From NCBI GenBank assembly GCA_018241505.1, contig JAFEDS010000017.1, positions 372,001 to 436,000 on the forward strand: DNA of 64,000 nt, in the 5' to 3' direction. This document shows, in pieces, positions 26,610 to 35,853 of the stretch. Both the position numbers and the translations under genes were made by a program. This DNA comes from Pseudomonadota bacterium. GTDB lineage: Bacteria; Pseudomonadota; Gammaproteobacteria; Steroidobacterales; Steroidobacteraceae. Positions within the stretch are counted from its first letter, which is position 1; each line of letters starts with the position of its first letter. The notes beneath the pieces are model-generated. The model saw nothing but the letters and a program-made list of their open reading frames with translations, searched no databases and was not told where the DNA came from.

Positions 26610-29600
26610 TCAATGCGTCAGCGCAGGGGTTGGATCAATAGCGGAATCTTTACGATCGCGGCGGCCGTGGATCGATGCGAACACGGCCGGCACAAATACC
26701 AAGGTGGCCACCGTCGCCAAAAACAAACCGCCGATGACGGCGCGACCCAGCGGAGCGTTCTGCTCACCGCCTTCCCCCAGGCCGAGTGACATCGGCAACA
26801 TGCCGATTCCCATCGCCAGGGCGGTCATGAGGACGGGCCGGAATCGTGTGAAGCCGGCGTCATATGCGGCCTGCAACGCGCTTGCGCCCTGGTTCATGCG
26901 GTCGCGCGCGAAGCTGACCACCAGAATACTGTTGGCAGTGGCGACGCCCATGCACATGATCGCGCCGGTAAGCGCGGGCACACTCAACGTGGTACCCGTG
27001 ACCAACAACATCCAGGCAATGCCCGCGATTGCCGCCGGCAGGGCCGTGATGATAATGAAAGGGTCGAGCCACGACTGGAAGTTGATCACAATCAACAGGT
27101 AGACGAGCACGATGGCGCCGGCGAAGCCGATGGCAAGACCGCGGTACGAGGCCGTCATGGTCTGCACCTGGCCGCGCACTACAATGTGGGTGCCCTTCGG
27201 CAACTTGCCTGCGAGAGCCGTAATCTGTTTCTGGATATCGTCATTGATGGCCCCGAGATCACGATCCTGGGCGGCACCGAAAATATCAATGATGGGCTGC
27301 GCGTCGTAGTGTGAAACGATCGCGGGCCCGAAACCGCGCGTGATGGTCGCCAGGCCTCCCAGGATCTGCGGCTGACCGGCGGTGCTCACGGGCAGGTTCT
27401 GCAGATCCTGCAGCGAGCGCATGCGGTATTGCGGTGCCTGGGTCACCAGCGGATATTGCAGGCCCGACTCATAGTTGAGCCAGAATGTCGGGGCAATCTG
27501 GCCGCTGCCGGACAGAGTGAGCAACAGGTTGTTGGCAATATCGTGCTGACTGATGCCCAGTTGCTGCGCGCGGCTGCGATCCGTGTTGACACGCAACTCC
27601 GGCTGGTTGAACACCTGTTGGATGCGAACGTCGACGAGCCCGGGCACGTGGCGCAGCGACGCCAGCAACTGGTTGGCCAGATCCCGGTTCTTCGGGCTGG
27701 GGCCGACGATCTGGATGTCAATGGGCGCAGGCGCCCCGAAGTTCAGAATCTGACTGATGATGTCGGCCGGCAGGAAACTGAACGTGGTCCCCGGGAACCG
27801 CTGCGGCAACTTCTCCCGAAGCGTACGCACGAACTCGCGCGTCGGCGTGTGATCCTCGGTGAGCGACACCAGGATATCCGCGTCGCTGCTGCCGATCGTG
27901 CCGGAGTTCCCGTAAGTCAGGTTGATGCTGGACACTGGCAGGCCGACGTTGTCGACGACACTGGCGATCTGATCGCCCGGAATGAAGTCACGCAACGCCG
28001 CCTCGACATGATCGACGAGCCCCGCGGTGTCTTCCACGCGCAGGCCGGTGGGTCCGCGGATGTGCAGCTTGATCTGCCCTGCATCCACGTCGGGGAAGAA
28101 ATTGCGGCCGAGGAACGGAATCACCAGCAAAGAGGCCAGCGCCATCCCGAGGAATACCGTCATGAACACGGCACGATGGTGCAGGACCGTAGTCAATACC
28201 TGCTGATAGCTGTCGCGCAACTGTGCGAAGCGGGCTTCGAAGCCGCGCTGAAAACGCTGCCAGGCATTGGGATTGGCGGCCGCGGCTCGCTCCTGCTCGT
28301 GCGTTCGCAGCCAGTATTTGCACAGCGTGGGAATCAGGGTTCGCGACAGGATATACGACATGATCATGGCGAAGACCACGGCCTCCGCCAACGGCACGAA
28401 CAGATAGCGCGCCACGCCGGTCAGCAGGAACATCGGCACAAACACAATACAGATTGAAAGGGTCGACACCAGCGCCGGAACCGTAATTTCCTGCGAGCCT
28501 TTCAGGATGGACGGCTCCACTTCGCCCCCTTCCTCCAGGTGCCGGTTGATGTTCTCAATGGTCACGGTCGCATCGTCGACCAGAATACCGACCGCGAGCG
28601 CCAGCCCTCCGAGAGTCATCAAGTTGATAGTCTCACCGAGGGCGTTGAGCATGATGATGGATGCGAGAATCGACAGCGGAATGGAAATGGTGATAATCAG
28701 CGTGCTGCGCCAGCTACCCAGGAACAGCAACACCATCAATCCAGTCAGCGCGGCCGCGATGACGGCTTCAGTGACGACGCCCTTGATGGCGCCGCGGACG
28801 AACACGGATTGATCGCCTGTTGCTGCAACCGAGGCGCCATCCGGCAGCAGCTCGCGCACCCTGGGCAGTCGCGCTCTGATTTCGTTGACGATACTGAGCG
28901 TCGATGCCGATCCCGTCTTCTGGACCGTCATCAGCACCGCTCGACGCCCGTCCACGCGCACGATGTTGGTCTGCGGCGGATGGCCGTCGTGTACGAAGGC
29001 AACGTCGCGCACATAAGTCGTGGCGCCCGCGCCATTCTGAGTTCGAATGGGCAGGTTGTTGATATCGTCGAGCTTGAGGGGGCTCGAATTGAGCTTGACC
29101 GTGTATTCGGTGTTCGCGATCTTCTGCGTTCCGGCGGGAACGATGAGATTCTGATTGCTGATGGCGTCGTTGACATCGCTGGCAGTCAGTCCCTGCGCCC
29201 GCAACGCATCCGGCTTCAGGTCGATCTGGATCTGCCGCGTCGCGCCGCCGTAGGGATACGGGATCGCCGCGCCGGCAATGGTTGCTACTTGCGCGCGGAC
29301 GACCTGGTTGCCGAAGTCGAACAACTGCGCTTCCGTATGGCGATTGCTCGACATGGCCAACTGGAGGATGGGGACGCTGGCCGCGTTGTATTTGAGAATC
29401 AGCGGCGCCTGCACCCCGGGCGGCATGTTCTTCAGTGACAACTGTCCGAATGCGGTGACCTGGGCCATGGCGAGGTTGATGTCCACGCCGGGCTGAAAGA
29501 ACAGCTTGATGACCGAGATACCCGGATACGTCTGGGATTCGACATGCTCGATATCATTGACGAGGGTTGTGGCATAGCGCTCGATCTGGGCCGTGATGCG

Positions 29601-29801
29601 TCCTGACATCTCATCCGGCGGCATGCCCGTGTACTGGAAGGTCACGCCAATGATCGGAATGCGGATGTTCGGGAAGATGTCGGTCGCCATGCCCTTCTGC
29701 AGCGGCGTGCCGAGAATCACCAGCAGCCCGAATATCGGCAGCAGCAGCGCGAGAACAATGAACGTGTAGGGGCGCCTGAGCGCCACTTCGACTATCCACA
29801 T
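26610..29801 (-). CDS. RND efflux transporter permease (HAE/AcrB-like)
   Basis: 1063 residues, full length for the family, with 12 TM segments arranged in two halves. RPYTFIVLALLLPIFG near the N-terminus starts TM1; the TM4 proton-relay acidic pair is seen in GILVDDATVTIENI near residue 408 and the TM10 region (GAIVLVYLLIVINFQSW) follows. The periplasmic loops have the usual porter and docking patterns. Substrate class (multidrug, metal, or other) is not settled by the sequence; the D/E pattern of a single relay Asp pair argues for the proton-driven HAE type over metal CusA type. A 16-base palindrome and a promoter lie just upstream. Confidence 0.94.
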   Translation of the reverse strand: MWIVEVALRRPYTFIVLALLLPIFGLLVILGTPLQKGMATDIFPNIRIPIIGVTFQYTGMPPDEMSGRITAQIERYATTLVNDIEHVESQTYPGISVIKLFFQPGVDINLAMAQVTAFGQLSLKNMPPGVQAPLILKYNAASVPILQLAMSSNRHTEAQLFDFGNQVVRAQVATIAGAAIPYPYGGATRQIQIDLKPDALRAQGLTASDVNDAISNQNLIVPAGTQKIANTEYTVKLNSSPLKLDDINNLPIRTQNGAGATTYVRDVAFVHDGHPPQTNIVRVDGRRAVLMTVQKTGSASTLSIVNEIRARLPRVRELLPDGASVAATGDQSVFVRGAIKGVVTEAVIAAALTGLMVLLFLGSWRSTLIITISIPLSILASIIMLNALGETINLMTLGGLALAVGILVDDATVTIENINRHLEEGGEVEPSILKGSQEITVPALVSTLSICIVFVPMFLLTGVARYLFVPLAEAVVFAMIMSYILSRTLIPTLCKYWLRTHEQERAAAANPNAWQRFQRGFEARFAQLRDSYQQVLTTVLHHRAVFMTVFLGMALASLLVIPFLGRNFFPDVDAGQIKLHIRGPTGLRVEDTAGLVDHVEAALRDFIPGDQIASVVDNVGLPVSSINLTYGNSGTIGSSDADILVSLTEDHTPTREFVRTLREKLPQRFPGTTFSFLPADIISQILNFGAPAPIDIQIVGPSPKNRDLANQLLASLRHVPGLVDVRIQQVFNQPELRVNTDRSRAQQLGISQHDIANNLLLTLSGSGQIAPTFWLNYESGLQYPLVTQAPQYRMRSLQDLQNLPVSTAGQPQILGGLATITRGFGPAIVSHYDAQPIIDIFGAAQDRDLGAINDDIQKQITALAGKLPKGTHIVVRGQVQTMTASYRGLAIGFAGAIVLVYLLIVINFQSWLDPFIIITALPAAIAGIAWMLLVTGTTLSVPALTGAIMCMGVATANSILVVSFARDRMNQGASALQAAYDAGFTRFRPVLMTALAMGIGMLPMSLGLGEGGEQNAPLGRAVIGGLFLATVATLVFVPAVFASIHGRRDRKDSAIDPTPALTH

Positions 29802-29833
29802 AGCCAGAAGATCCGGGCGGGAAAATTAGCCCC

Positions 29834-29849
29834 GGATTATCGATAATCC
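29834..29849. promoter_or_regulatory. 16-base perfect palindrome overlapping RND operon -10
   Basis: GGATTATC followed by GATAATCC, a perfect palindrome. It covers the likely -10 (GATTAT on the minus strand, 29843-29848), and it lies 33-48 bases before the permease start. A regulator bound here would block the promoter; the GntR protein at the end of the operon is the obvious candidate. Confidence 0.6.
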
Positions 29850-29872
29850 CTGCCGGGGCAACAACCCGTCAA
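29843..29872 (-). promoter_or_regulatory. Predicted sigma70 promoter of the RND operon
   Basis: Minus-strand TTGACG (29867-29872) as -35, 18-base spacer, GATTAT (29843-29848) as -10; this is followed by the permease start about 42 bases later. A directly repeated GAAGCTTT (29883-29890 and 29897-29904, 14 bases apart) lies just upstream of the -35. Confidence 0.5.
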
Positions 29873-29941
29873 AAGAGAGATAGAAGCTTTGGAATTGAAG
29901 CTTTTGCCAAGAACTCTCGAGGACGGGCGCCCCGAGGCTGC

Positions 29942-30415
29942 TCAGCCCACGTCTATCGGCACCGCGCAACCGCGTTTCAATGTGCCGAGCGCCACTCGCG
30001 TGCGGAAACGCCGCACGTTGAGGTTCTCAGCAACCAACTTCTGCATCAACGCATCGTAATCTTCGACATCGCGCATGCAGACAATCAACACGAAGTCACC
30101 GTCACCCGTGACGTACCACGCTTCCTGGATAGCGGGCTCAGCGGCAATCCAACGCTTCAGAACCGCCATCAACTCCGGCCGCTCCCGTTCCACTTCGACG
30201 TCGACAATCATCGTCAGCGACCGCCCGACGCTTTTCGGATCGACAATCGCCACCTCCGCGGTGATCACCCCGTCCTCCCGCAGCCGGGCAATCCGGCGCT
30301 GTACCGCCGATGCGGATAGGCCGATTTCCGTGCCGATCGATTCGGCGGAGCGACGCGCGTCCTCCTGGATGATGCAGAGGATTTTCCGGTCGAGATCGTC
30401 GAGTATGGGCGGCAT
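29942..30415 (-). CDS. Lrp/AsnC family transcriptional regulator
   Basis: 157 residues from an ATG at 30415 (the frame is open to 30532 but homologues start at MPPILDDLDRKIL). Winged HTH about 4-60 (SIGTEIGLSASAVQRRIARLREDGVI), RAM domain about 65-150 with AWYVTGDGDFVLIVCMRDVEDYDALM. Regulators of this family bind amino acids as dodecamers or octamers. It diverges from the GST gene; the promoter region between them carries a palindrome (30440-30452) immediately beyond the -10. Confidence 0.93.
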   Translation of the reverse strand: MPPILDDLDRKILCIIQEDARRSAESIGTEIGLSASAVQRRIARLREDGVITAEVAIVDPKSVGRSLTMIVDVEVERERPELMAVLKRWIAAEPAIQEAWYVTGDGDFVLIVCMRDVEDYDALMQKLVAENLNVRRFRTRVALGTLKRGCAVPIDVG

Positions 30416-30439
30416 TTGCCTTTGTATCTCTTTGGAAGC

Positions 30440-30460
30440 GGGTGAATTACCCGAATTATA
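30440..30460 (-). promoter_or_regulatory. Perfect TATAAT -10 with adjacent palindrome, Lrp gene promoter
   Basis: On the minus strand TATAAT (30455-30460) is followed by GGGT-AATTC-ACCC (30440-30452), with GAATTA repeated at 30444-30449 and 30453-30458. The palindrome sits at the expected transcription start, a typical autorepression position for Lrp-type regulators. Confidence 0.5.
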
Positions 30461-30508
30461 GCACTTCGACGCGGCGTTTCCGCGCCACCTCACCGTATCA
30501 TGGTTGCC

Positions 30509-31126
30509 ATGAAATTGCTCTACCAAACGCACTCCCCCTACGCCCGCAAAGTCCTCGTGGCCGCCTACGAATTGGGCCTGCAGGAATCACTCACCGTCGT
30601 GCACCACGAGACCAGCCCGACCAGGCGCAATGAGGGCGTGTTCGCATTGAACCCGCTCGGAAAAGTACCGGTGTTGATATGCGATGACGGCACGGTGTTG
30701 TTTGATTCGAATGTGATTTGTGAGTACCTCGACGGGTTGCACGAAGGAACTCCGCTCATTCCGTCTCAGCCCGCGCCTCGCTATCACGCGCTGAAAATGC
30801 AGGCGCTAGCACAGGGTATCGCGGACGCGGGCATCGCAGCGCGTTGGGAAAGCGAGCGCCGCCCAGCGGAGTTGCGATGGCCTTCGATGCATGATGGGCA
30901 AGTGGAGAAGGTGGCGACGGCGTGCGATTACCTGGAGCGTGAATTGGGGGATGCCCAGCATCCCCACATTGGGGACATCGCGTTGGTGACCGCTTTGAGC
31001 TGGGTTGAATTCCGGCGCGTATATGACTTCGCGCGCGGGCGGCCGCGGTTGGCCCGATGGTACGCGGCGCTGTGCGCGCGGCCGTCCATGCTGGCCACGA
31101 GGCTCGAGGGACAGACGCAAGACTGA
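30509..31126 (+). CDS. Glutathione S-transferase family protein
   Basis: 205 residues from an ATG at 30509 (another ATG at 30500 is possible; no strong ribosome-binding site decides). Thioredoxin-fold N-terminal domain (1-75) with [15 protein letters not shown], where Ser9 of SPY is the likely catalytic residue, and GSH-binding [13 protein letters not shown] near 64-76. Helical C-terminal domain about 85-205. Cytoplasmic, dimeric by family. It diverges from the Lrp regulator gene, which may control it. Confidence 0.91.
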   Translation: MKLLYQTHSPYARKVLVAAYELGLQESLTVVHHETSPTRRNEGVFALNPLGKVPVLICDDGTVLFDSNVICEYLDGLHEGTPLIPSQPAPRYHALKMQALAQGIADAGIAARWESERRPAELRWPSMHDGQVEKVATACDYLERELGDAQHPHIGDIALVTALSWVEFRRVYDFARGRPRLARWYAALCARPSMLATRLEGQTQD

Positions 31127-31197
31127 CGCCGCCGGGCCTTGATTGCCCGCGATTCGGTCCAACGTACCCATATCCCTTGTCTCGCGGGTGCGCGCCG

Positions 31198-32196
31198 ATG
31201 ATTCCATTCTCCGTCCTGGATCTCTCTCCCATCACCCAAGGCAGCAACCCCGCGCAGTCATTGCGCAATACCTTGGAGCTGGCGCGGCACACCGAAGCGT
31301 TGGGCTTCCAACGATACTGGCTCGCTGAACACCACAGCATGCCCGGCATCGCGAGCGCGGCTACCTCCGTGGTGATCGGGCACGTCGCGGCAGGCACCTC
31401 GAAGATCCGCGTGGGTGCGGGCGGCATCATGCTCCCCAATCACTCGCCTCTCGTCATCGCCGAGCAGTTCGGGACGCTCGAAGCGCTTTTCCCTGGCCGC
31501 ATTGACCTGGGACTCGGCCGTGCACCGGGGTCCGACCAGATGGCCGCACGCGCGCTCCGCCGCAACCTCGCCACCGACCCCGACCAGTTTCCGCACGACG
31601 TCGTCGAGCTGATGGGTTACCTCGGTCCGCCACAGCCGGGCCAACAAGTGATCGCCGTACCGGGAATGAGCTCAAACGTCCCGTTGTGGATCCTCGGCTC
31701 CAGCCTCTTCGGTGCACAGGTCGCCGCCGCCCTCGGCCTGCCCTTCGCCTTTGCCTCGCACTTTGCGCCGGCCCAGATGATGGAAGCGCTCGGCATCTAC
31801 CGGGCCCGCTTCCGCCCCTCCGCCCAACTCGGTAAACCCTACGTAATGTTGGGATTCAATGTGTTTGCCGCCGACACGGACGCGGAAGCGGGACTGCTGG
31901 CCAGCTCGATGCAACAGGCCTTCGTCAATCTACGCACCGGCCGGCCCAGCCAACTGCCCCCGCCCGTCGCGGGTTTCGCCAACCAACTTCCGGCAACGGC
32001 CAAAGCCATGTTGGATGAGGTCCTGTCGTGCTCGGCGATCGGCGCGCCGGCAACGGTCCGCGCGGCGCTTGAGCAGTTCGTGGCGCGCACGCAGCCCCAG
32101 GAGCTGATGATCACCTCGCAGATCTTCGACCACGCCGCGCGCCTGCACTCGTATAAGATAACGGCCGAGGTCTTCAAACCACTTGCAGAACGGTGA
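31198..32196 (+). CDS. LLM-class flavin-dependent oxidoreductase (luciferase-like)
   Basis: 332 residues from an ATG at 31198; the longer frame (31057) runs into the GST. The [10 protein letters not shown] opening, EHHSMPG (near 43-49), [26 protein letters not shown] near 75 and [15 protein letters not shown] near 102 are diagnostic for the MsnO8-like LLM group. These enzymes use reduced FMN to oxidise small substrates. The nitrilase gene follows 6 bases later, so they are likely co-transcribed; the substrate is unknown. Confidence 0.92.
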   Translation: MIPFSVLDLSPITQGSNPAQSLRNTLELARHTEALGFQRYWLAEHHSMPGIASAATSVVIGHVAAGTSKIRVGAGGIMLPNHSPLVIAEQFGTLEALFPGRIDLGLGRAPGSDQMAARALRRNLATDPDQFPHDVVELMGYLGPPQPGQQVIAVPGMSSNVPLWILGSSLFGAQVAAALGLPFAFASHFAPAQMMEALGIYRARFRPSAQLGKPYVMLGFNVFAADTDAEAGLLASSMQQAFVNLRTGRPSQLPPPVAGFANQLPATAKAMLDEVLSCSAIGAPATVRAALEQFVARTQPQELMITSQIFDHAARLHSYKITAEVFKPLAER

Positions 32197-32202
32197 CGGT
32201 TG

Positions 32203-33168
32203 ATGGCGGAAGTACGCAGACTTCGCGTGGCCAGTGTGCAGATGGAGCACACGGACGGTGACAAGCAGGCCAACTTCGAAAAGATCGAGACTTTCGTCGC
32301 CGCCGCAGCGGCGCAGAAGGCGCAACTGGTTGTGTTCCCCGAATGTTGCGTGACCGGATATTGGTTTGTTCGCAACTTGTCGGTACCACAGCTCGCAGCG
32401 CTCGCCGAACCCATCCCGGACGGCCCCAGCACACAGCGGCTGCGTGACCTGGCCCGCCGGCATGCCATCACCATCGGAGCAGGATGGATCGAAAGCACCA
32501 CTGCGGATGTGTTTCACAACACGTATGTGGTCGCCCTGCCCGACGGAACCATTCACTGCCACCGCAAGATCCAGTCTTTCGAACACTCTGCCATCCGTAG
32601 CGGGAATCAGTACACCGTGTTCGATCTGCCCGGTGGCCTGCGCGCCGGCATTTTGATCTGCTACGACAACAACATCATCGAAAATACCCGCCTGACCGCC
32701 CTTGCCGGCGCGGATGTCCTGCTGGCTCCGCATCAGACCGGCGGTGTCGGTGGAAAGGATCCGCATCGCATGGGGCTCATCGATCCGGTACTTTGGTCCA
32801 ACCGCCACCGTGACCCCGAAGCCATTGAGCGCGAGTTCCGGGGGGACAAGGGCCGGGGCTGGCTGATGCGCTGGCTGCCCAGTCGTGCGCATGACAACGG
32901 CCTGTTTCTGATTTTCAGCAACGGAGTCGGCGTTGACGATGATGAGATCCGCACCGGCAACGCCATGATCCTCGACCCCTACGGCCGCGTGCTGGCCGAG
33001 ACCTGGAAAGCCGCGGATGACATGGTGGTCGCCGATCTCGACGCCAGCCTGTTGGAGACCGCGACCGGCAGGCGTTGGATCCGGGCGCGGCGCCCCGAGC
33101 TGTATGGCCCTCTGGCAATTCCCACGGGCCGGGAAAGAGACACGCGCGAGCTGAAGTTTCCGGGCTGA
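32203..33168 (+). CDS. Carbon-nitrogen hydrolase (nitrilase superfamily)
   Basis: 321 residues from an ATG at 32203 (a TTG at 32200 also fits). The Glu-Lys-Cys triad is visible: Glu in VVFPECC (near 46), Lys in CHRKIQSF (near 125), Cys in ILICYDN (near 153). RASDD-like terminal pieces match aliphatic amidase/nitrilase branches. It lies 6 bases after the LLM oxidoreductase. Cytoplasmic amidase or nitrilase; no evidence selects an N-carbamoyl substrate, and the agmatine deiminase in this window is 30 kb away. Confidence 0.92.
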   Translation: MAEVRRLRVASVQMEHTDGDKQANFEKIETFVAAAAAQKAQLVVFPECCVTGYWFVRNLSVPQLAALAEPIPDGPSTQRLRDLARRHAITIGAGWIESTTADVFHNTYVVALPDGTIHCHRKIQSFEHSAIRSGNQYTVFDLPGGLRAGILICYDNNIIENTRLTALAGADVLLAPHQTGGVGGKDPHRMGLIDPVLWSNRHRDPEAIEREFRGDKGRGWLMRWLPSRAHDNGLFLIFSNGVGVDDDEIRTGNAMILDPYGRVLAETWKAADDMVVADLDASLLETATGRRWIRARRPELYGPLAIPTGRERDTRELKFPG

Positions 33169-33216
33169 AATTTCAGCCGCAAAAGCACAGAATGCGCACC
33201 TGCAAAACAGGAGCAC

Positions 33217-35007
33217 ATGATGGGGTTACGTCTTTTGCGTCCGCTGCTGGCGGTCGCGCTCATCGGTCTGTGTGGAGCGCCGCAGGCGGCCACCTCGCTT
33301 CACGATGATCTCACGGCGCTGGCGCAAGACTTCACTTACACCACAGCGGCCCTGTTTCCCACTCAGGCCACCCAGCTCGGCATTCCCGGCCACGATGGTG
33401 AGCTCGACACGCCTTCCGAGGCGAATCGCAGCGCCTATATTGCCAAACTTCAACAGTGGCGGAAGCAACTCGAGCAGCTCGGTCCGTTCGACCACCTGCC
33501 GCTCGTCGAGCGCGACGACGCCGCGCTCCTGCGTGCCCAGTTGGTAACCAGCCTCAACACACTGTTGGCTCGCCAGAGCGACCGGAAGGACTATGCCGCC
33601 GGCGCCAACAACGTGGTTGGCGCGATCTTCAATCAGCTTCAATTCATGCCGGTCGCCGGTCGTGACGGCAAGAGCGCCGCGGACGTCAAGCGCGCCTGGA
33701 AGGACGTGGTGGCGCGATTGGAGAAGTCGCCAACTTACATTGCGGCTTCCCAGACGTTGGTGACCCAACCCGGCCATCTCTATGGCATCGTGGGAAGCCA
33801 GGAGCTCGAAGGAGCGCGCAGCTTCTTTGACGGCGCGCTCACTGACGCGGCGAAAACCCAATATGGGCACGATGCCAAAGCGCTGGCCCGCTTCATCAAA
33901 GCGCGCGACGCCACTGTCACTGCCATCGAGAAAACCAAGGCCTACATTGACACGCATGTCGCGCAATGGCCGGAAAACTTCGCCATGGGGCGCGAGGCAT
34001 ACGATGCCATGTTGCGCGACGAGCAGTTGCTGCCGCTCGGCTCGAGGGACGTGGAGCGGATGGCGGAAGATGAGTTGGCGCACGGTTGGGCCGAGGAAGC
34101 GTGGCTGCATGCTCAGGCCAAACACCAGAACGTGACGTTAGGTGCCCAGACCGGCGGTGGCATGGCGCCGGACGGGCCGCCCCTGATCGACTTCTACCGG
34201 GCACGTATTGCGGAGCTCGGCCACTTTGTCACGGATCATGATCTGATTACCGTGCCCGCCTGGCTGGGGACCATCAACGTGCAGGAGACCCCGAAGTTCA
34301 TGCAGCCCGTTTCGCCCGGCGCGTCCATGATCTCGCCGCGGCAGTTCTCGTCCGAAACCAACGGCTACTACTTCATCACTCCGCCCACCTCGCTCCAGGC
34401 TGCCGCGGAGAGTCTCGACATGAACCAGGACTTCGATCGGGACCGGATTGTGTCGACCGCGGCCCACGAAGCCATGCCAGGTCATTTCCTGCAGCTTTCC
34501 ATTGCCAAGCGCCATCCCGACTTCATTCGCAAGCTCGCGAACAGCGGGACGTTTGCGGAAGGTTGGGCATTCTACGGTGAGGAAATGTTTGTCCGGCTCG
34601 GCCTGTTTGGGGACGACCTCGACGCGCGCCTCTTCACGGCCCGCTGGGAGCGTGTCCGCGGCGCACGAGCAATTGTCGATCCGAAGCTGGCTTCGGGTGA
34701 GTGGAGTTACGAGCGGGCAGCCGATTTCTACGCGCAGCAGACCGGGTTCACGCCGGATGCGGCGCATGCGGCCGTGGCCGCCATCGCGACAGGCCCCGGT
34801 TACTTTATTGCCTACACAGTGGGACGCTGGCAGATACAACAATTGCTGTCGCAATACATTCGGCGGACGGGTGATCGTGGCTCGTTACACGACTTCCACG
34901 ATCGCCTGTTGTCGTACGGCTGCACGCCGCTGGAGATTGTCGGACCGGAGTTGCTGGCGGATCTGCACAAATCCGCCGCGGAAGTGCGGGCCGCCGCCAA
35001 TTATTGA
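33217..35007 (+). CDS. DUF885 family exported metallopeptidase-like protein
   Basis: 596 residues with a signal peptide (about 1-25) and AGGAG 5-9 bases before the ATG. HEAMPGH (near 413) and AEGWAFYGEEMF (near 450) form the DUF885 metal-binding signature, as in the paralogue at 1432-3249. That paralogue is anchored and shares the motifs with only moderate similarity elsewhere, so the two are not a recent duplication. It is a likely periplasmic peptidase of unknown specificity. Confidence 0.9.
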   Translation: MMGLRLLRPLLAVALIGLCGAPQAATSLHDDLTALAQDFTYTTAALFPTQATQLGIPGHDGELDTPSEANRSAYIAKLQQWRKQLEQLGPFDHLPLVERDDAALLRAQLVTSLNTLLARQSDRKDYAAGANNVVGAIFNQLQFMPVAGRDGKSAADVKRAWKDVVARLEKSPTYIAASQTLVTQPGHLYGIVGSQELEGARSFFDGALTDAAKTQYGHDAKALARFIKARDATVTAIEKTKAYIDTHVAQWPENFAMGREAYDAMLRDEQLLPLGSRDVERMAEDELAHGWAEEAWLHAQAKHQNVTLGAQTGGGMAPDGPPLIDFYRARIAELGHFVTDHDLITVPAWLGTINVQETPKFMQPVSPGASMISPRQFSSETNGYYFITPPTSLQAAAESLDMNQDFDRDRIVSTAAHEAMPGHFLQLSIAKRHPDFIRKLANSGTFAEGWAFYGEEMFVRLGLFGDDLDARLFTARWERVRGARAIVDPKLASGEWSYERAADFYAQQTGFTPDAAHAAVAAIATGPGYFIAYTVGRWQIQQLLSQYIRRTGDRGSLHDFHDRLLSYGCTPLEIVGPELLADLHKSAAEVRAAANY

Positions 35008-35037
35008 TGGGTCAGGGGCAGAACCACCGCCCGCAAG

Positions 35038-35817
35038 CTACTGGCGCCGCGGCACCTGCCCCGCCGGCAACAACCGGATTTCAAACAGCTTCGGCCAGTT
35101 CTTGCCGGTCACGAACAGGCGGTCGTGCGCTGAATCATAGGCAATCCCATTGAGCACACTATCAGTTCCCGGTGGCCGTTCGTCACCGGGCAGCAGTCCC
35201 GTCAGGTCCACCACGCCCGTGATATCGCCGCGCTGCGGGTCGATGATAATCATCATGTTGGTTTCCCACACGTTGGCGTAGATCCGGCCCTTGACCCATT
35301 CCAACTCATTGACCTGGCGAACCGGTTTGCCGTCATAGGTCACGGTGACGCGACCGGTCACCTTCAGGGTCTCGGGGTCCAGGAAGCGCAGATCCGGCGT
35401 TCCATCACTCATGATGAGCCGCTTGCCATCCTGTGTCAGTGCCCATCCTTCGCCTTCGTAGGCAAAGTGTCTTTTCAGTTTCAGCGTATGCAGGTCGTAA
35501 ACAAACCCGACCTGGCTCTTCCACGTCAGGCTGATGAGGCGGTTCTTCCAGTTGACAATTCCCTCGCCGAAATACTGTGCGGGAACATCGATCTTCTGGA
35601 TCACCTCGCCGGTCTCGAGCTTTTCCTTGCGGATAGTGGACTGGCGCTCGAGACCAGTGCTCTCGTAGAGGAAGCCGTTCAGATAGAACAGGCCTTCAGT
35701 GAACGCGTGCGTATCGTGCGGGTATGTATTTACAACTTCGTAGGAGTAAACGGGCACTACCGCATGAGCAGGTAGTGCGCTGAGGGCGAGTATCAGCAGA
35801 CTTGAGCGTGGGAACAT
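35038..35817 (-). CDS. Glutaminyl-peptide cyclotransferase (plant/bacterial beta-propeller QC)
   Basis: 259 residues with a signal peptide (1-19, cleaved after AHA). HDTHAFTEGLFYLNGFLYESTG (near 34-55) and WGEGWALTQDGKRLIMSDGT (here EGEGWALTQDG near 122) are hallmarks of the five-bladed propeller QC family, with NELEWVKGRIYANVWET near 169. It cyclises N-terminal Gln to pyroglutamate on exported peptides, in the periplasm. Monocistronic, convergent with the DUF885 gene. Confidence 0.91.
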   Translation of the reverse strand: MFPRSSLLILALSALPAHAVVPVYSYEVVNTYPHDTHAFTEGLFYLNGFLYESTGLERQSTIRKEKLETGEVIQKIDVPAQYFGEGIVNWKNRLISLTWKSQVGFVYDLHTLKLKRHFAYEGEGWALTQDGKRLIMSDGTPDLRFLDPETLKVTGRVTVTYDGKPVRQVNELEWVKGRIYANVWETNMMIIIDPQRGDITGVVDLTGLLPGDERPPGTDSVLNGIAYDSAHDRLFVTGKNWPKLFEIRLLPAGQVPRRQ

Positions 35818-35853
35818 TGCCGCATTGTAGCGACGGTGAACCCCAAGCGGAGA

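Noticed and set aside
32203-33168. The nitrilase as AguB, N-carbamoylputrescine amidase, partner of the agmatine deiminase
   Set aside because: The genes are about 30 kb apart, and the nitrilase is coupled to an LLM oxidoreductase instead. The specificity cannot be decided from the sequence.
1432-35007. The two DUF885 genes as a recent duplication
   Set aside because: They share the HEAxPGH and EGWAxY motifs but have different N-termini (membrane anchor and signal peptide), different neighbours and little long-range identity, so this looks like an old family relation only.
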